A program made the translations under genes and the position numbers. The notes beneath the pieces are model-generated. The model searched no databases. It was given only the letters and a program-made list of their open reading frames with translations, and was not told the origin of the DNA. Positions 15,178-23,295 of a stretch of 64,000 bases of DNA are shown here, piece after piece. The stretch's first letter is position 1. Each line of letters starts with the position of its first letter. This DNA is from a bacterium. GTDB taxonomy: Bacteria > UBP15 > UBA6099. Where the stretch lies: the NCBI GenBank assembly GCA_029564595.1, contig JAKQPS010000005.1, forward strand, positions 1 to 64,000, in the 5' to 3' direction.

Positions 15178-16620
15178 TTATCCGTTGTGTTTTTTTCGTT
15201 TGACGATATATCCTGCGAATTGCAGTCCCGCTTTGAACCAGTAAGCGGCCTCTCGTGGATTTTTCAATCTTCCCAACCTTCGCAATATGTAGCTAGGCCG
15301 CATATAGAACTCTCTGAGGATGCGGCTTTGCAGTTCCTGAAGGCGCTGTGCGGAAACGGTTTTTGTTCTGGTGATTGAGTCGCCCTGAAACGACCTTCCA
15401 TAGTCGCTCCATTTCAGATTGTCTTCAAGCAGCCCGGCCTCTTTCATCATAAGGTTCAATTCCGAACCCGGATACGGCGACGCGATGGCTACCGTTATCA
15501 GGTCAGGATCGAGAACGCGGATGAAAGAGCGGGTCGCCTCAATGTCGGACTCCGTTTCCTCCGGGTGGTTGCCCACCATGAAGAACGCGCAGGACATCAT
15601 TCCCGCTTTGCGGGTCCACTTGAACGCCTTAGTCGCCTGCTCAAGAGTTATTCCCTTCTTGATGAGTTCGAGAATGCGCGGACTTCCAGTTTCCACCCCG
15701 AACGCCACTTTGACGCATCCCGAATCCGCCATTATCCGCAACAGTTCCTCGTCAACGCGATCCACTCTGGTGTCGCAATCCCATGTGACGTCCAATCTTT
15801 TTATGCCTTCGCAGAACTCCAAAGCCTTTTCCCTGTCATGCGTGAAAGTGTCGTTGTCTATCGTGAAGTGGTTGACGCCGTGCCGCTCTACGCAATCCAG
15901 AGCCTCTTCCATAACTTTGTGCGTCGGCCTATGCCGCACCTTGCGACCGAATACATGTTCAGAGCAGCAGAACACGCACCTTCCAGCGCATCCTCTGGCA
16001 GTGAAAAGTTGCGTCGCATTGTAAACCCCGCCGGGCAATCCCGGCGTCGGCGCTCCGCGATACGACCGCATGCGCAATAGGTCTCTGGCGGGCAGCGGAA
16101 GATTTTCAAGGTCAACAGGTTTCTGGGGCGTTCCTCCATCGAGAATATCGCCGCCGGACGACAACACAGTCCCGGCGATCTCCGAATCCGCGAACCGCCC
16201 CTGTTCGACGGCTCGGCATATCTCGACGAAAGAAATCTCTCCCTCTCCCCTCACGGCGGCGTTGAATTGCGGATACTTAATGAGGGTCTCGCGCGCAAGA
16301 ATCGAAGCGTGCGCGCCACCCAGCGCCGTTATAGCATGCGGAAGCGATTGTTTTGCTATTGCTGCGAGTTCCGCCGCGGCGTCCACCGTTGGAGTCATCG
16401 CCGTAAACCCGATTACCTTTGCGTTTGACGAAGATATCCTCCTTGCAAAATCTATATGTGAGAGAGGCTCCGACTCTAAATCGATGATTTCAGGCGCAAA
16501 TCCGTCCTGTCTGGCCGCCGCCGCCAACAGACATAGATTTATCGGATGCTGCAAAGCATGCGAATGCTCCTGCTTCATAATGCTAGGAGGTCTGACCAGC
16601 AATACTTTCATATTTGCCAT
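15178..16620 (-). CDS. B12-binding radical SAM protein
   Basis: A 480-residue radical SAM enzyme. Residues 1-140 form a cobalamin-binding-like Rossmann domain (IGFTAMTPTVDAAAEL, ALGGAHASI). The radical SAM domain has the cluster motif GCAGRCVFCC (C-x3-C-x2-C) near residue 210, followed by FTIDNDTF and FGVETGSPRIL. The C-terminal helical part is like that of the BchE/P-methylase/anaerobic cyclase class. These enzymes methylate unreactive carbons or do ring chemistry in lipids, cofactors and natural products; the substrate here is unknown. ATG 16620 has GGAAAG upstream. It runs convergent to the FecR gene, downstream of hypA. Confidence 0.9.
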   Translation of the reverse strand: MANMKVLLVRPPSIMKQEHSHALQHPINLCLLAAAARQDGFAPEIIDLESEPLSHIDFARRISSSNAKVIGFTAMTPTVDAAAELAAIAKQSLPHAITALGGAHASILARETLIKYPQFNAAVRGEGEISFVEICRAVEQGRFADSEIAGTVLSSGGDILDGGTPQKPVDLENLPLPARDLLRMRSYRGAPTPGLPGGVYNATQLFTARGCAGRCVFCCSEHVFGRKVRHRPTHKVMEEALDCVERHGVNHFTIDNDTFTHDREKALEFCEGIKRLDVTWDCDTRVDRVDEELLRIMADSGCVKVAFGVETGSPRILELIKKGITLEQATKAFKWTRKAGMMSCAFFMVGNHPEETESDIEATRSFIRVLDPDLITVAIASPYPGSELNLMMKEAGLLEDNLKWSDYGRSFQGDSITRTKTVSAQRLQELQSRILREFYMRPSYILRRLGRLKNPREAAYWFKAGLQFAGYIVKRKKHNG

Positions 16621-16659
16621 AGACTTTCCAATGCTTTGAAACGAAAAATAAGAACACTG

Positions 16660-17007
16660 TCAATCGGCAACTTCTATGCTGTCCACAAAAAGTTCGCGCC
16701 CGCTGACGATGTCCGTCTCGCCGCCGCCGCAAGCCGGACATGAGAATTCAACGGAAACAACATCGAAAACATTTCCGCATGCGGCGCAGGATGCGGTCAC
16801 GGGAGCGACTTCGAAGTCAAGCTCAGCCCCCTCCATCCGGGTTCCTTCAACCAGCATATCGAAGTAATGCCTGACGCAATCGGGCACGACCGCAGTGAAT
16901 CCGCCCACGACGATTTTGACGCGGAGAACGCGAGGGTTGCCCCCGCCTTCGACCCGCGCTTCGTCAACAACCTTCACAAGTTCCTGAGTAATGGAAAATT
17001 CGTGCAA
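16660..17007 (-). CDS. hypA: HypA/HybF nickel-insertion protein
   Basis: A 115-residue HypA. It delivers nickel to [NiFe]-hydrogenase, and in some bacteria to urease. The start is TTG, which matters because Met1-His2-Glu3 is the nickel-binding N-terminus and no ATG gives it; GAGAGG lies about nine bases upstream. The zinc knuckle is CAAC and CPAC, two CxxC pairs about 17 residues apart. HypB and HypC-F, usually next to it, are absent from the window, and neither a hydrogenase nor a urease gene is seen. It lies between metG and the radical SAM gene, 45 bases after metG. Confidence 0.94.
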   Translation of the reverse strand: MHEFSITQELVKVVDEARVEGGGNPRVLRVKIVVGGFTAVVPDCVRHYFDMLVEGTRMEGAELDFEVAPVTASCAACGNVFDVVSVEFSCPACGGGETDIVSGRELFVDSIEVAD

Positions 17008-17052
17008 AGTTCCGAGCCTCTCGGACGATGCCGCCTTATGGTCGCGCGCGGC

Positions 17053-19158
17053 TTAACTGATTCTCGACCCTGCCGCCGCCGGCCCATCCGGACTGAGAAC
17101 AATTATCCTGTCCGACTCTCCTCCGGCAAGAACCATTCCCTGCGATTCATGTCCCATAATTTGTTTCGGCTCTAGATTTGCCACTACGACGACATCTTTT
17201 CCGACAAGCTGTTCCGGTTCATAGAACTTGGCGATGCCCGCCACAATCTGCCTTTTCTCGACGCCGATGTCCACTATTAGCTTAAGCATCTTATTCGAGC
17301 CTTGCAGCTTTTCGGCCTCTACTACTCTTGCCACTCTCAAGTCCAATTTTGCGAAGTCATCGAACACGATGTTCTTCTTCACGCCCGGAATTGACGCGGA
17401 TTTTTTCTTTCGGTCTTTGCCGCTCTTTGAGGCTATAGCCTCAAGTTTTTTCTTTTCTTCTTCGATCTGCGCTTTCTCAATCCTAGTGAAAAGTATCTCC
17501 GGCTCCGGCAGAGTCGCCCCGTCGGCAAGAATATCTTTCGACGCTTCCTCCCACCGGACATCTCTCGCCCGGCCTTTCAGCCCCAGCATCGACCATATTT
17601 TCTGCGCGGTGTCAGGAACGAAAGGCGACGAAATTACAGCCATCGTTTTTATCAGCTTCAGACATAGTCTTATCGTGGCATCCGCGTCCGCCCGGTTTGA
17701 CGTCAGAGCCTTCCACGGCTCTTTGGCGTCGAAATATTTGTTCCCGGCGCGAGCCAGATCAAGCATCGCGGCCAGAGCGTTGCGGAACTCGAAACGATCT
17801 ATGAACCCGCCTACCGCGCCGGGAGCCGCTTCAATGGCTGCGACAATTTCAGCGTCGGCAGAAGCGCTCGAATCGACAAGCGGCGGAACCCTGCCGTCCA
17901 TCTTAGAGGCGACGAACTTAAGCGTTCTATTCACCAGATTTGCGTATATGTTGGTAAGTTCGCTGTTGTGCGCCGCCATGTATCTGTCCCACTGGAACTC
18001 CGAATCGGAGTTCTCGGGCATATCGGCGCAGAGATAGTATCGAATTGAATCCGTCGGGTACTTCTCCATGAATTCAATGACGTCGATATACCAGCCGGCG
18101 CTTTTTGAAAACTGTCTGCCTTCGAGATTCAAGAACGCGTTCGACGCCACAAAATCGGGAATCTTATATCCCTGCCGCATGCGTTCGAGCATTATGGGGA
18201 AAATTATCGCGTGAAACGGGATGTTGTCTTTTCCTATGAAATGATAGAGTTTGCAATCCGGGTTCTGCCAGTAATCGCGCCAGCGGTCGGGCGATTCCCC
18301 GATGCTCTGAAAATATTCAACGGTAGACGAGATGTAGCCGATCGGAGCGTCGAACCACACGTACAACACTTTCCCATCCGCCTCGTCGAGCGGAACCGGC
18401 ACTCCCCAGTCGAGATCCCGCGTTATCGCCCTGCTTTCAAGCCCGCGTTTGAGATATCCCCGCACCTCGGTGGTGACAAGCTGTTTCCACTTCAATCCGT
18501 CCTCGCCGCTTTCTTTCCGGGAGAGCCACTCCTCCAGCCATTCCGCCCGCGAACCTAGATTCAGATACCAATGCGTCGTCTTCCGCGATTCTGCGGCCGT
18601 TCCACAATCCTTGATGTTGCACCTCGGATTCTTTAATTCGTGAGTCTCAAGCATGACCCCGCATTTACCGCACTCGTTTCCCCATGCGTCCGGAAACCCG
18701 CAATGCGGACATTCTCCCCTTACATACCTATCAGCCAGATACTTTTCATGCTTCGGGCAGTAAAGCTGCTCTCCTTCTTTCTTGTCTATCATTCCGTTTT
18801 CCAGCAGCCTCGCGAAAAACTCCTGAGAAATTGGGTAGTGGAGTTTTCGGGACGTGCCGGAAAAATTCGTAAAATCGATATTCATGCGCTCGAATATTGA
18901 AACAATCAAATCATGATTTATCTTCACATGCTCCTCAGGGGAGCGGCCGGCGGCCTCTGCTGAAATCGTGATAGCCACCCCGTGGTCGTCCGTCCCGCAC
19001 ACGTAAATGATGTCCGCTCCGTTCATCTTTTTATAACGGACAAAAATATCTGCGGGCAGATACGCGCCGGCGATGTGGCCGAAATGTATCGGCCCGTTCG
19101 CGTATGGCAAAGCGCTCGTAACTATGATTTTCTCTTTTGCCGATCCCGAAGAACTCAT
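17053..19158 (-). CDS. metG: Methionyl-tRNA synthetase with EMAP-like tail
   Basis: A 701-residue class I synthetase charging tRNA-Met in the cytosol. It has HFGH (25-28, the HIGH motif), a zinc region with CPKH...CPHC...CGKC knuckles (about 135-165), QFSKSAGWY (the KMSKS equivalent), the helical anticodon domain, a Lys-rich linker (about 580-600), and a C-terminal tRNA-binding domain (LDLRVARVVEAEKLQGSNK, GIAKFYEPEQL) of the Trbp111/EMAPII type. FSKS in place of KMSKS is seen in many MetG proteins. Start ATG 19158 has GGGAG eight bases upstream. Length is usual for the two-knuckle form. Confidence 0.98.
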   Translation of the reverse strand: MSSSGSAKEKIIVTSALPYANGPIHFGHIAGAYLPADIFVRYKKMNGADIIYVCGTDDHGVAITISAEAAGRSPEEHVKINHDLIVSIFERMNIDFTNFSGTSRKLHYPISQEFFARLLENGMIDKKEGEQLYCPKHEKYLADRYVRGECPHCGFPDAWGNECGKCGVMLETHELKNPRCNIKDCGTAAESRKTTHWYLNLGSRAEWLEEWLSRKESGEDGLKWKQLVTTEVRGYLKRGLESRAITRDLDWGVPVPLDEADGKVLYVWFDAPIGYISSTVEYFQSIGESPDRWRDYWQNPDCKLYHFIGKDNIPFHAIIFPIMLERMRQGYKIPDFVASNAFLNLEGRQFSKSAGWYIDVIEFMEKYPTDSIRYYLCADMPENSDSEFQWDRYMAAHNSELTNIYANLVNRTLKFVASKMDGRVPPLVDSSASADAEIVAAIEAAPGAVGGFIDRFEFRNALAAMLDLARAGNKYFDAKEPWKALTSNRADADATIRLCLKLIKTMAVISSPFVPDTAQKIWSMLGLKGRARDVRWEEASKDILADGATLPEPEILFTRIEKAQIEEEKKKLEAIASKSGKDRKKKSASIPGVKKNIVFDDFAKLDLRVARVVEAEKLQGSNKMLKLIVDIGVEKRQIVAGIAKFYEPEQLVGKDVVVVANLEPKQIMGHESQGMVLAGGESDRIIVLSPDGPAAAGSRIS

Positions 19159-19193
19159 CTCAATGCTCCCGCGCCGCTATTGCGGTCTGGATA

Positions 19194-19222
19194 ATACTAG
19201 CATCCCCTCAGCGAAAATTCAA
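19194..19222 (-). promoter_or_regulatory. Possible sigma-70 promoter of metG
   Basis: The minus strand reads TTGAAT, 17 bases, TAGTAT (four of six in each box), 36 bases upstream of the metG start. Spacing is ideal but both boxes are imperfect. Confidence 0.42.
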
Positions 19223-19477
19223 AACCATGCTCCGCCAATAACGTCATACTCACAGCTTTCCGCATTGCTTTGCGTCATGAATGATTCATATAACACAATG
19301 CTGCCTTGATACGGTTTGCATTTGAATGCGATATTAAATCTGACTCGAATTGAGTTAGAACGTCAATCTCTATATTGAACGTATTGACTGTCTTTTGCGC
19401 TAAATTGATATATTCACATTCATTCGCTAGAATATTTGGTTATGCAATAAGACGTTAAAAAGGACGGAGGAATAATT
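19223..19477. other. Divergent metG-ilvC spacer
   Basis: The AT-rich spacer between divergent metG and ilvC is 319 bases in all (19159-19477). Besides the two promoters reported separately I see no leader peptide, T-box or attenuator-like set of competing hairpins ahead of ilvC; the predicted ilvC leader is only about 38 bases, too short for one. Confidence 0.5.
19405..19433 (+). promoter_or_regulatory. Sigma-70 promoter of ilvC-leuA
   Basis: TTGATA (5/6), a 17-base spacer and TAGAAT (5/6) lie with the expected start at about 19440. The GGAGG ribosome site of ilvC lies about 25 bases downstream of that start. This is one of the best sigma-70 matches in the window. Confidence 0.75.
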
Positions 19478-20470
19478 ATGACAACGATGTATTACGACGC
19501 TGACGCTGATCTGGGACTGCTGAAGGGCAAGAAAATCGCCATAATCGGATACGGCAGCCAAGGGCACGCGCACGCGCAGAACCTTAAAGAGTCCGGTCTG
19601 GATGTCGTGGTTGCGGAGCTTGAGGGCAGCGAACCGTGGAAAGCCGCCGAAGCGGCAGGATTGAAAGTTATGCCGACGGCCGCCGCCGCCGAAGCTTCCA
19701 GTGTTATGATGATCTTGCTCCCCGACCATGTTCAGGCTGTTGTCTACCAAAAGGACATCGCGCCCCATCTGAAAGCAGGCGACACGCTGATGTTCGCGCA
19801 TGGATTCAACATTCATTTCGGACAGATAACGCCCCCCGCCGATGTGGATGTTACGATGATCGCTCCGAAAGGCCCCGGACACTTGGTCCGCCGCATGTAT
19901 GAAGAGGGCAAAGGGGTTCCGGCTCTGGTGGCGGTATTTCAGGACGCTTCAGGAAAGGCCAAGGCGCAGGCTCTTTCGTACGCAAAAGGAATCGGAAGCG
20001 CCCGCGCCGGCGTTATCGAGACGACTTTTAAGGAAGAAACCGAGACAGACCTATTCGGGGAGCAGGCGGTGCTTTGCGGCGGATGCACAGAACTGGTGAA
20101 AGCCGGCTTCGAGACATTGGTGGAAGCGGGCTACCAGCCGGAAATAGCGTACTTCGAGTGCCTGCACGAACTAAAGCTGATCGTCGACCTTATGCAGGAG
20201 GGCGGCATACAGTGGATGCGCTATTCGATCAGCGACACCGCGGAGTACGGCGACATGACGCGCGGGCCGATGGTCATAGACGCGCGCACGCGCGAGACGA
20301 TGAAAAAAATTCTCGTGTCCATTCAGGACGGCAGTTTCGCGAAGGAATGGATCGACGAAAATAAGAACGGGAGACCTAATTTCAACAGGCTCAAAGAACG
20401 CGACGAGAACAGCCGGATCGAGGTTGTCGGCAAGAAACTGCGCTCGATGATGCCTTGGTTGAAGAAATAG
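19478..20470 (+). CDS. ilvC: Ketol-acid reductoisomerase (class I)
   Basis: A 330-residue class I enzyme that isomerises and reduces acetolactate or acetohydroxybutyrate to the dihydroxy acids in valine, leucine and isoleucine synthesis. The N-terminal Rossmann fold shows [17 protein letters not shown]; the C-terminal helical domain has [12 protein letters not shown] and the magnesium ligands around [12 protein letters not shown]. Length is typical of the short class. It has its own promoter and a good GGAGG site. The stop is two bases from the leuA start. Acetolactate synthase and ilvD are not in the window. Confidence 0.98.
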   Translation: MTTMYYDADADLGLLKGKKIAIIGYGSQGHAHAQNLKESGLDVVVAELEGSEPWKAAEAAGLKVMPTAAAAEASSVMMILLPDHVQAVVYQKDIAPHLKAGDTLMFAHGFNIHFGQITPPADVDVTMIAPKGPGHLVRRMYEEGKGVPALVAVFQDASGKAKAQALSYAKGIGSARAGVIETTFKEETETDLFGEQAVLCGGCTELVKAGFETLVEAGYQPEIAYFECLHELKLIVDLMQEGGIQWMRYSISDTAEYGDMTRGPMVIDARTRETMKKILVSIQDGSFAKEWIDENKNGRPNFNRLKERDENSRIEVVGKKLRSMMPWLKK

Positions 20471-20472
20471 CC

Positions 20473-22086
20473 ATGGCTGAGAAACAAGACAAAAACAGGG
20501 TTGTAATCTTCGACACCACGATGCGCGACGGGGAACAGTCGCCCGGCGCCACGATGACGACTTATGAGAAGCTTCAGGTGGCGCACCAGCTTGCCCGCTT
20601 GAAGGTGGATGTCATCGAAGCGGGATTTCCTTTCGCTTCTCCGGGAGATTTCGAGGCGGTAAAACTCATCTCGCAGCAAGTCGAGGGGCCATGCGTAGCC
20701 GGGCTGTGCAGAACAGCTTTCCCCGACATCGACCGGGCTTGGGAAGCGGTTAAAAACGCTTCGCGAAACAGGCTTCACACATTCATCGCCACTTCTGAAA
20801 TTCACATGTCCAAAAAACTGCAGATGACTCCGAAACAGGTTGTCAAAGCTGCGGTCGACGCTGTGAAATACTGCAAGGAAAGAACGGGCGATGTCGAGTT
20901 CTCTTGCGAGGACGCGACAAGGTCGGAATTCGATTTCTTGTGCGAGATCGTCGAGAAAACGATAGCCGCCGGAGCCACTACAATCAACATACCCGACACC
21001 GTCGGCTACACTATGCCTCACGAGTATGAGCCGCTGATCCGCAACCTGATAAAAAAGATTCCCAACTCCGGCAAAGCCATCTTCAGCGTCCACTGCCATA
21101 ACGACCTCGGATTGGCGACGGCGAATTCGATTGCCGCTCTTGTCGGCGGGGCCAGACAGGTGGAATGCACCATCAACGGCATTGGCGAGCGCGCGGGCAA
21201 CGCTTCTCTGGAAGAGATCGTCATGGCTTTGCGCACCCGGCGAAACCTGATGAACCTTCACACCGGAGTTGAAACAACCGAGATTTACCGCTCAAGCCGA
21301 CTTGTCAGGCGCGTAACAGGCATAGACGTTCAGCCCAACAAGGCTATTGTCGGCAAAAACGCTTTCGCGCACGAGGCGGGCATTCATCAGGACGGCGTTC
21401 TCAAAGACAAGCGCACTTACGAGATAATGGACGCCGATTCCATCGGCCTCTCCTCAAGCTCTCTTGTTCTAGGAAAACATTCCGGAAGACACGCCTTCTC
21501 CGACAAGCTTTCAGAGCTTGGCTATGAGTTGGACAGGAATGATTTGAACAAGGCGTTTTTCCGCTTCAAGGAACTGTGCGACAAGAAGAAGGAAGTTTCA
21601 GACTGGGACATCAGGTCGATAATCGAAGACGAGGTGATGCAGATACCTGAGAAGTTCCACCTCGAGTCCGTGAATGTCATGTGCGGAGGCAGGGTGAAGG
21701 CCACCGCGATGATAATCATGGGAGTGGGAGAAAAACTCGTCGAGGAATCGGCAATAGGCGTCGGCCCCATAGACGCCGTCTATCAGTGCATCAGGAAGAT
21801 AACGGGAGAAGACATCAAGTTGATTGATTTTTCGGTAAAATCAGTCACCGGCGGAATCGATGCGTTGGGCGAAGTGACAGTGCAGATCGCAGGCCCCAAA
21901 GGAACGGTCGTAAGCGGCAGAGGGGCGAGCGTGGACATCGTCGAGGCGGCGGCGAAAGCTTACATCACCGCGATAAACAAACTTATTTTCTGGCGCAAAG
22001 CTCACAAGGAGAAAAAACCGGATAGCCGCAGCGAACATTCGACATCCAAGTCAAAAAGCGGGAGCGCGAAAATCTCCGTCAAGTGA
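20473..22086 (+). CDS. leuA: 2-isopropylmalate synthase
   Basis: A 537-residue enzyme condensing acetyl-CoA and 2-ketoisovalerate, the committed step to leucine. The DRE-TIM barrel starts DTTMRDGEQSPGATM and has HCHNDLGLATANS; the C-terminal LeuA regulatory domain (about 390-505) binds leucine for feedback control (SGRGASVDIVEAAAKAY). About 25 residues at the end are an unusual Lys/Ser-rich tail. ATG 20473 is chosen because the TTG six codons earlier lies inside ilvC. The homocitrate and citramalate synthases are relatives, but length and domain order fit LeuA. Confidence 0.95.
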   Translation: MAEKQDKNRVVIFDTTMRDGEQSPGATMTTYEKLQVAHQLARLKVDVIEAGFPFASPGDFEAVKLISQQVEGPCVAGLCRTAFPDIDRAWEAVKNASRNRLHTFIATSEIHMSKKLQMTPKQVVKAAVDAVKYCKERTGDVEFSCEDATRSEFDFLCEIVEKTIAAGATTINIPDTVGYTMPHEYEPLIRNLIKKIPNSGKAIFSVHCHNDLGLATANSIAALVGGARQVECTINGIGERAGNASLEEIVMALRTRRNLMNLHTGVETTEIYRSSRLVRRVTGIDVQPNKAIVGKNAFAHEAGIHQDGVLKDKRTYEIMDADSIGLSSSSLVLGKHSGRHAFSDKLSELGYELDRNDLNKAFFRFKELCDKKKEVSDWDIRSIIEDEVMQIPEKFHLESVNVMCGGRVKATAMIIMGVGEKLVEESAIGVGPIDAVYQCIRKITGEDIKLIDFSVKSVTGGIDALGEVTVQIAGPKGTVVSGRGASVDIVEAAAKAYITAINKLIFWRKAHKEKKPDSRSEHSTSKSKSGSAKISVK

Positions 22087-22143
22087 AAGCTGCAAATCAT
22101 AGCTCTACGCGCGAACGCCTGACGAGAACAAGGATATGAATTG

Positions 22144-22944
22144 ATGAAAAAAATCAGAGTTATCGTGACAGGGGCCTGCGGAAGAATGGGGCTTGAATGC
22201 GTCCGCGCAATATCCGCAGAGAACGACTTGGAGTTGACAGGCGCGTTCGACGTCGCAGGAGCAGGCAAAGACATCGGGGAGCTTGCCGGCATCGGCCCAA
22301 ATGGCGTAATAGTTTCCGATTCCCTCGGAAGCGTTCTCAAATCAGCTAAACCCGATGTGGCTGTGGACTTCACCATTGCTGAAGGGTTCGGCGCGCGCGC
22401 CGCGTCAATTCTGAAATCCGGGACGCGTCTCGTGTCCGGAACAACAGGGATAGACGCCGCGACAATCAAGAAACTCGAAAAGCTTGCCGCTGAAAAGAAG
22501 TTGTGCGTTCTGCTCGCTCCCAACTTCGCTGTGGGAGCGGCGCTCATGACTCAGTTCGCTCAAATGGCTGCGGAACGGATGAGCGAGTGCGAAATAATCG
22601 AGATGCACCACAACCGAAAGCTTGACGCTCCTTCAGGAACCGCAATGGACACCGCAAACAAAGTTGCGGAGGTGTACGCAAAAAGCGGCGTCCGCGTCGA
22701 TCCGACGAAAACAATTAAACTCGATGGAGCAAGAGGAGGCAGTCTGGGCGGCGTGTCAGTTCACAGCGTCCGTCTCCCCGGATTCCTCGCAAGCCAAGAA
22801 GTGATTTTCGGAGCGCCCGGTCAGACCCTGACTATAAGACACGACACCATATCGAGGGAATCTTTCATGCCGGGAGTAATTCTGGCGATAAGAAGCGCGG
22901 CGCGCATTAAAAAATTGGTGGTCGGTTTGGAAAACATTCTCTGA
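22144..22944 (+). CDS. dapB: 4-hydroxy-tetrahydrodipicolinate reductase
   Basis: A 266-residue DapB, reducing HTPA with NAD(P)H in the diaminopimelate/lysine pathway. The nucleotide-binding start is VTGACGRMG; the catalytic His and Lys are in MHHNRKLDAPSGTA; GTTGIDA is the conserved dinucleotide-side loop. ATG 22144 is preferred to the TTG just before it and has AAGGA about nine bases upstream. It follows leuA by 57 bases, so the three biosynthetic genes are probably transcribed together. dapA, its usual neighbour, is absent. Confidence 0.97.
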   Translation: MKKIRVIVTGACGRMGLECVRAISAENDLELTGAFDVAGAGKDIGELAGIGPNGVIVSDSLGSVLKSAKPDVAVDFTIAEGFGARAASILKSGTRLVSGTTGIDAATIKKLEKLAAEKKLCVLLAPNFAVGAALMTQFAQMAAERMSECEIIEMHHNRKLDAPSGTAMDTANKVAEVYAKSGVRVDPTKTIKLDGARGGSLGGVSVHSVRLPGFLASQEVIFGAPGQTLTIRHDTISRESFMPGVILAIRSAARIKKLVVGLENIL

Positions 22945-22965
22945 GAAAAGAGTGGCCCTTGCCGT

Positions 22966-23295
22966 ATGAAACCTAAAAACCTGCTGTTTGCCGCGATTGG
23001 GTTTATAGACGAGGCTTTGGACAACACAGCCGCTCTTTTAGAGGAGTTGATTGAGCGAGGGCGGCTGAAAAGCGTCGATTCGAAAGGAATGCTCGATAGA
23101 ATCGTCGAAAGAGCGCAAGGCGAAAAGCGCGAAGCCGATGAAATTGTCGGAGAGATCGCCGCAGACGCCAGAGAAACATCCGGTCTTGCGGGACGCGGCG
23201 ATATTGAAAGATTAATGAGCAAGCTGGCGCAACTTGAGGAACAACTTGCTGAAATAAAAAAAACCGGCGACGCTGAAAAGGCAAGAAAAGCATGA
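22966..23295 (+). CDS. Phasin-like helical protein
   Basis: A 109-residue, almost entirely helical protein. A short hydrophobic start (LLFAAIGFIDEALD) is followed by amphipathic helix (EELIERGRLKSVDSKGMLDRI) and a C-terminal coiled coil (LMSKLAQLEEQLAEI) with a basic end. This order resembles poly(hydroxyalkanoate) granule-associated and PhaF/phasin-like small proteins, but no PHA synthase gene is near and the match is by general shape. Its end overlaps the phosphatase start by four bases (ATGA), so it may be a small partner of that signalling protein instead. Its ribosome site is weak. Confidence 0.6.
   Translation: MKPKNLLFAAIGFIDEALDNTAALLEELIERGRLKSVDSKGMLDRIVERAQGEKREADEIVGEIAADARETSGLAGRGDIERLMSKLAQLEEQLAEIKKTGDAEKARKA

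Noticed and set aside
19223-19477. T-box or leucine attenuator before ilvC
   Set aside because: The best promoter leaves a leader of about 38 bases; no leader peptide rich in Val/Leu/Ile and no T-box motif are seen.
22966-23295. Firm call of a PHA granule phasin
   Set aside because: The helix pattern fits, but no PHA synthase or depolymerase gene is near and small helical proteins match phasins by composition alone.
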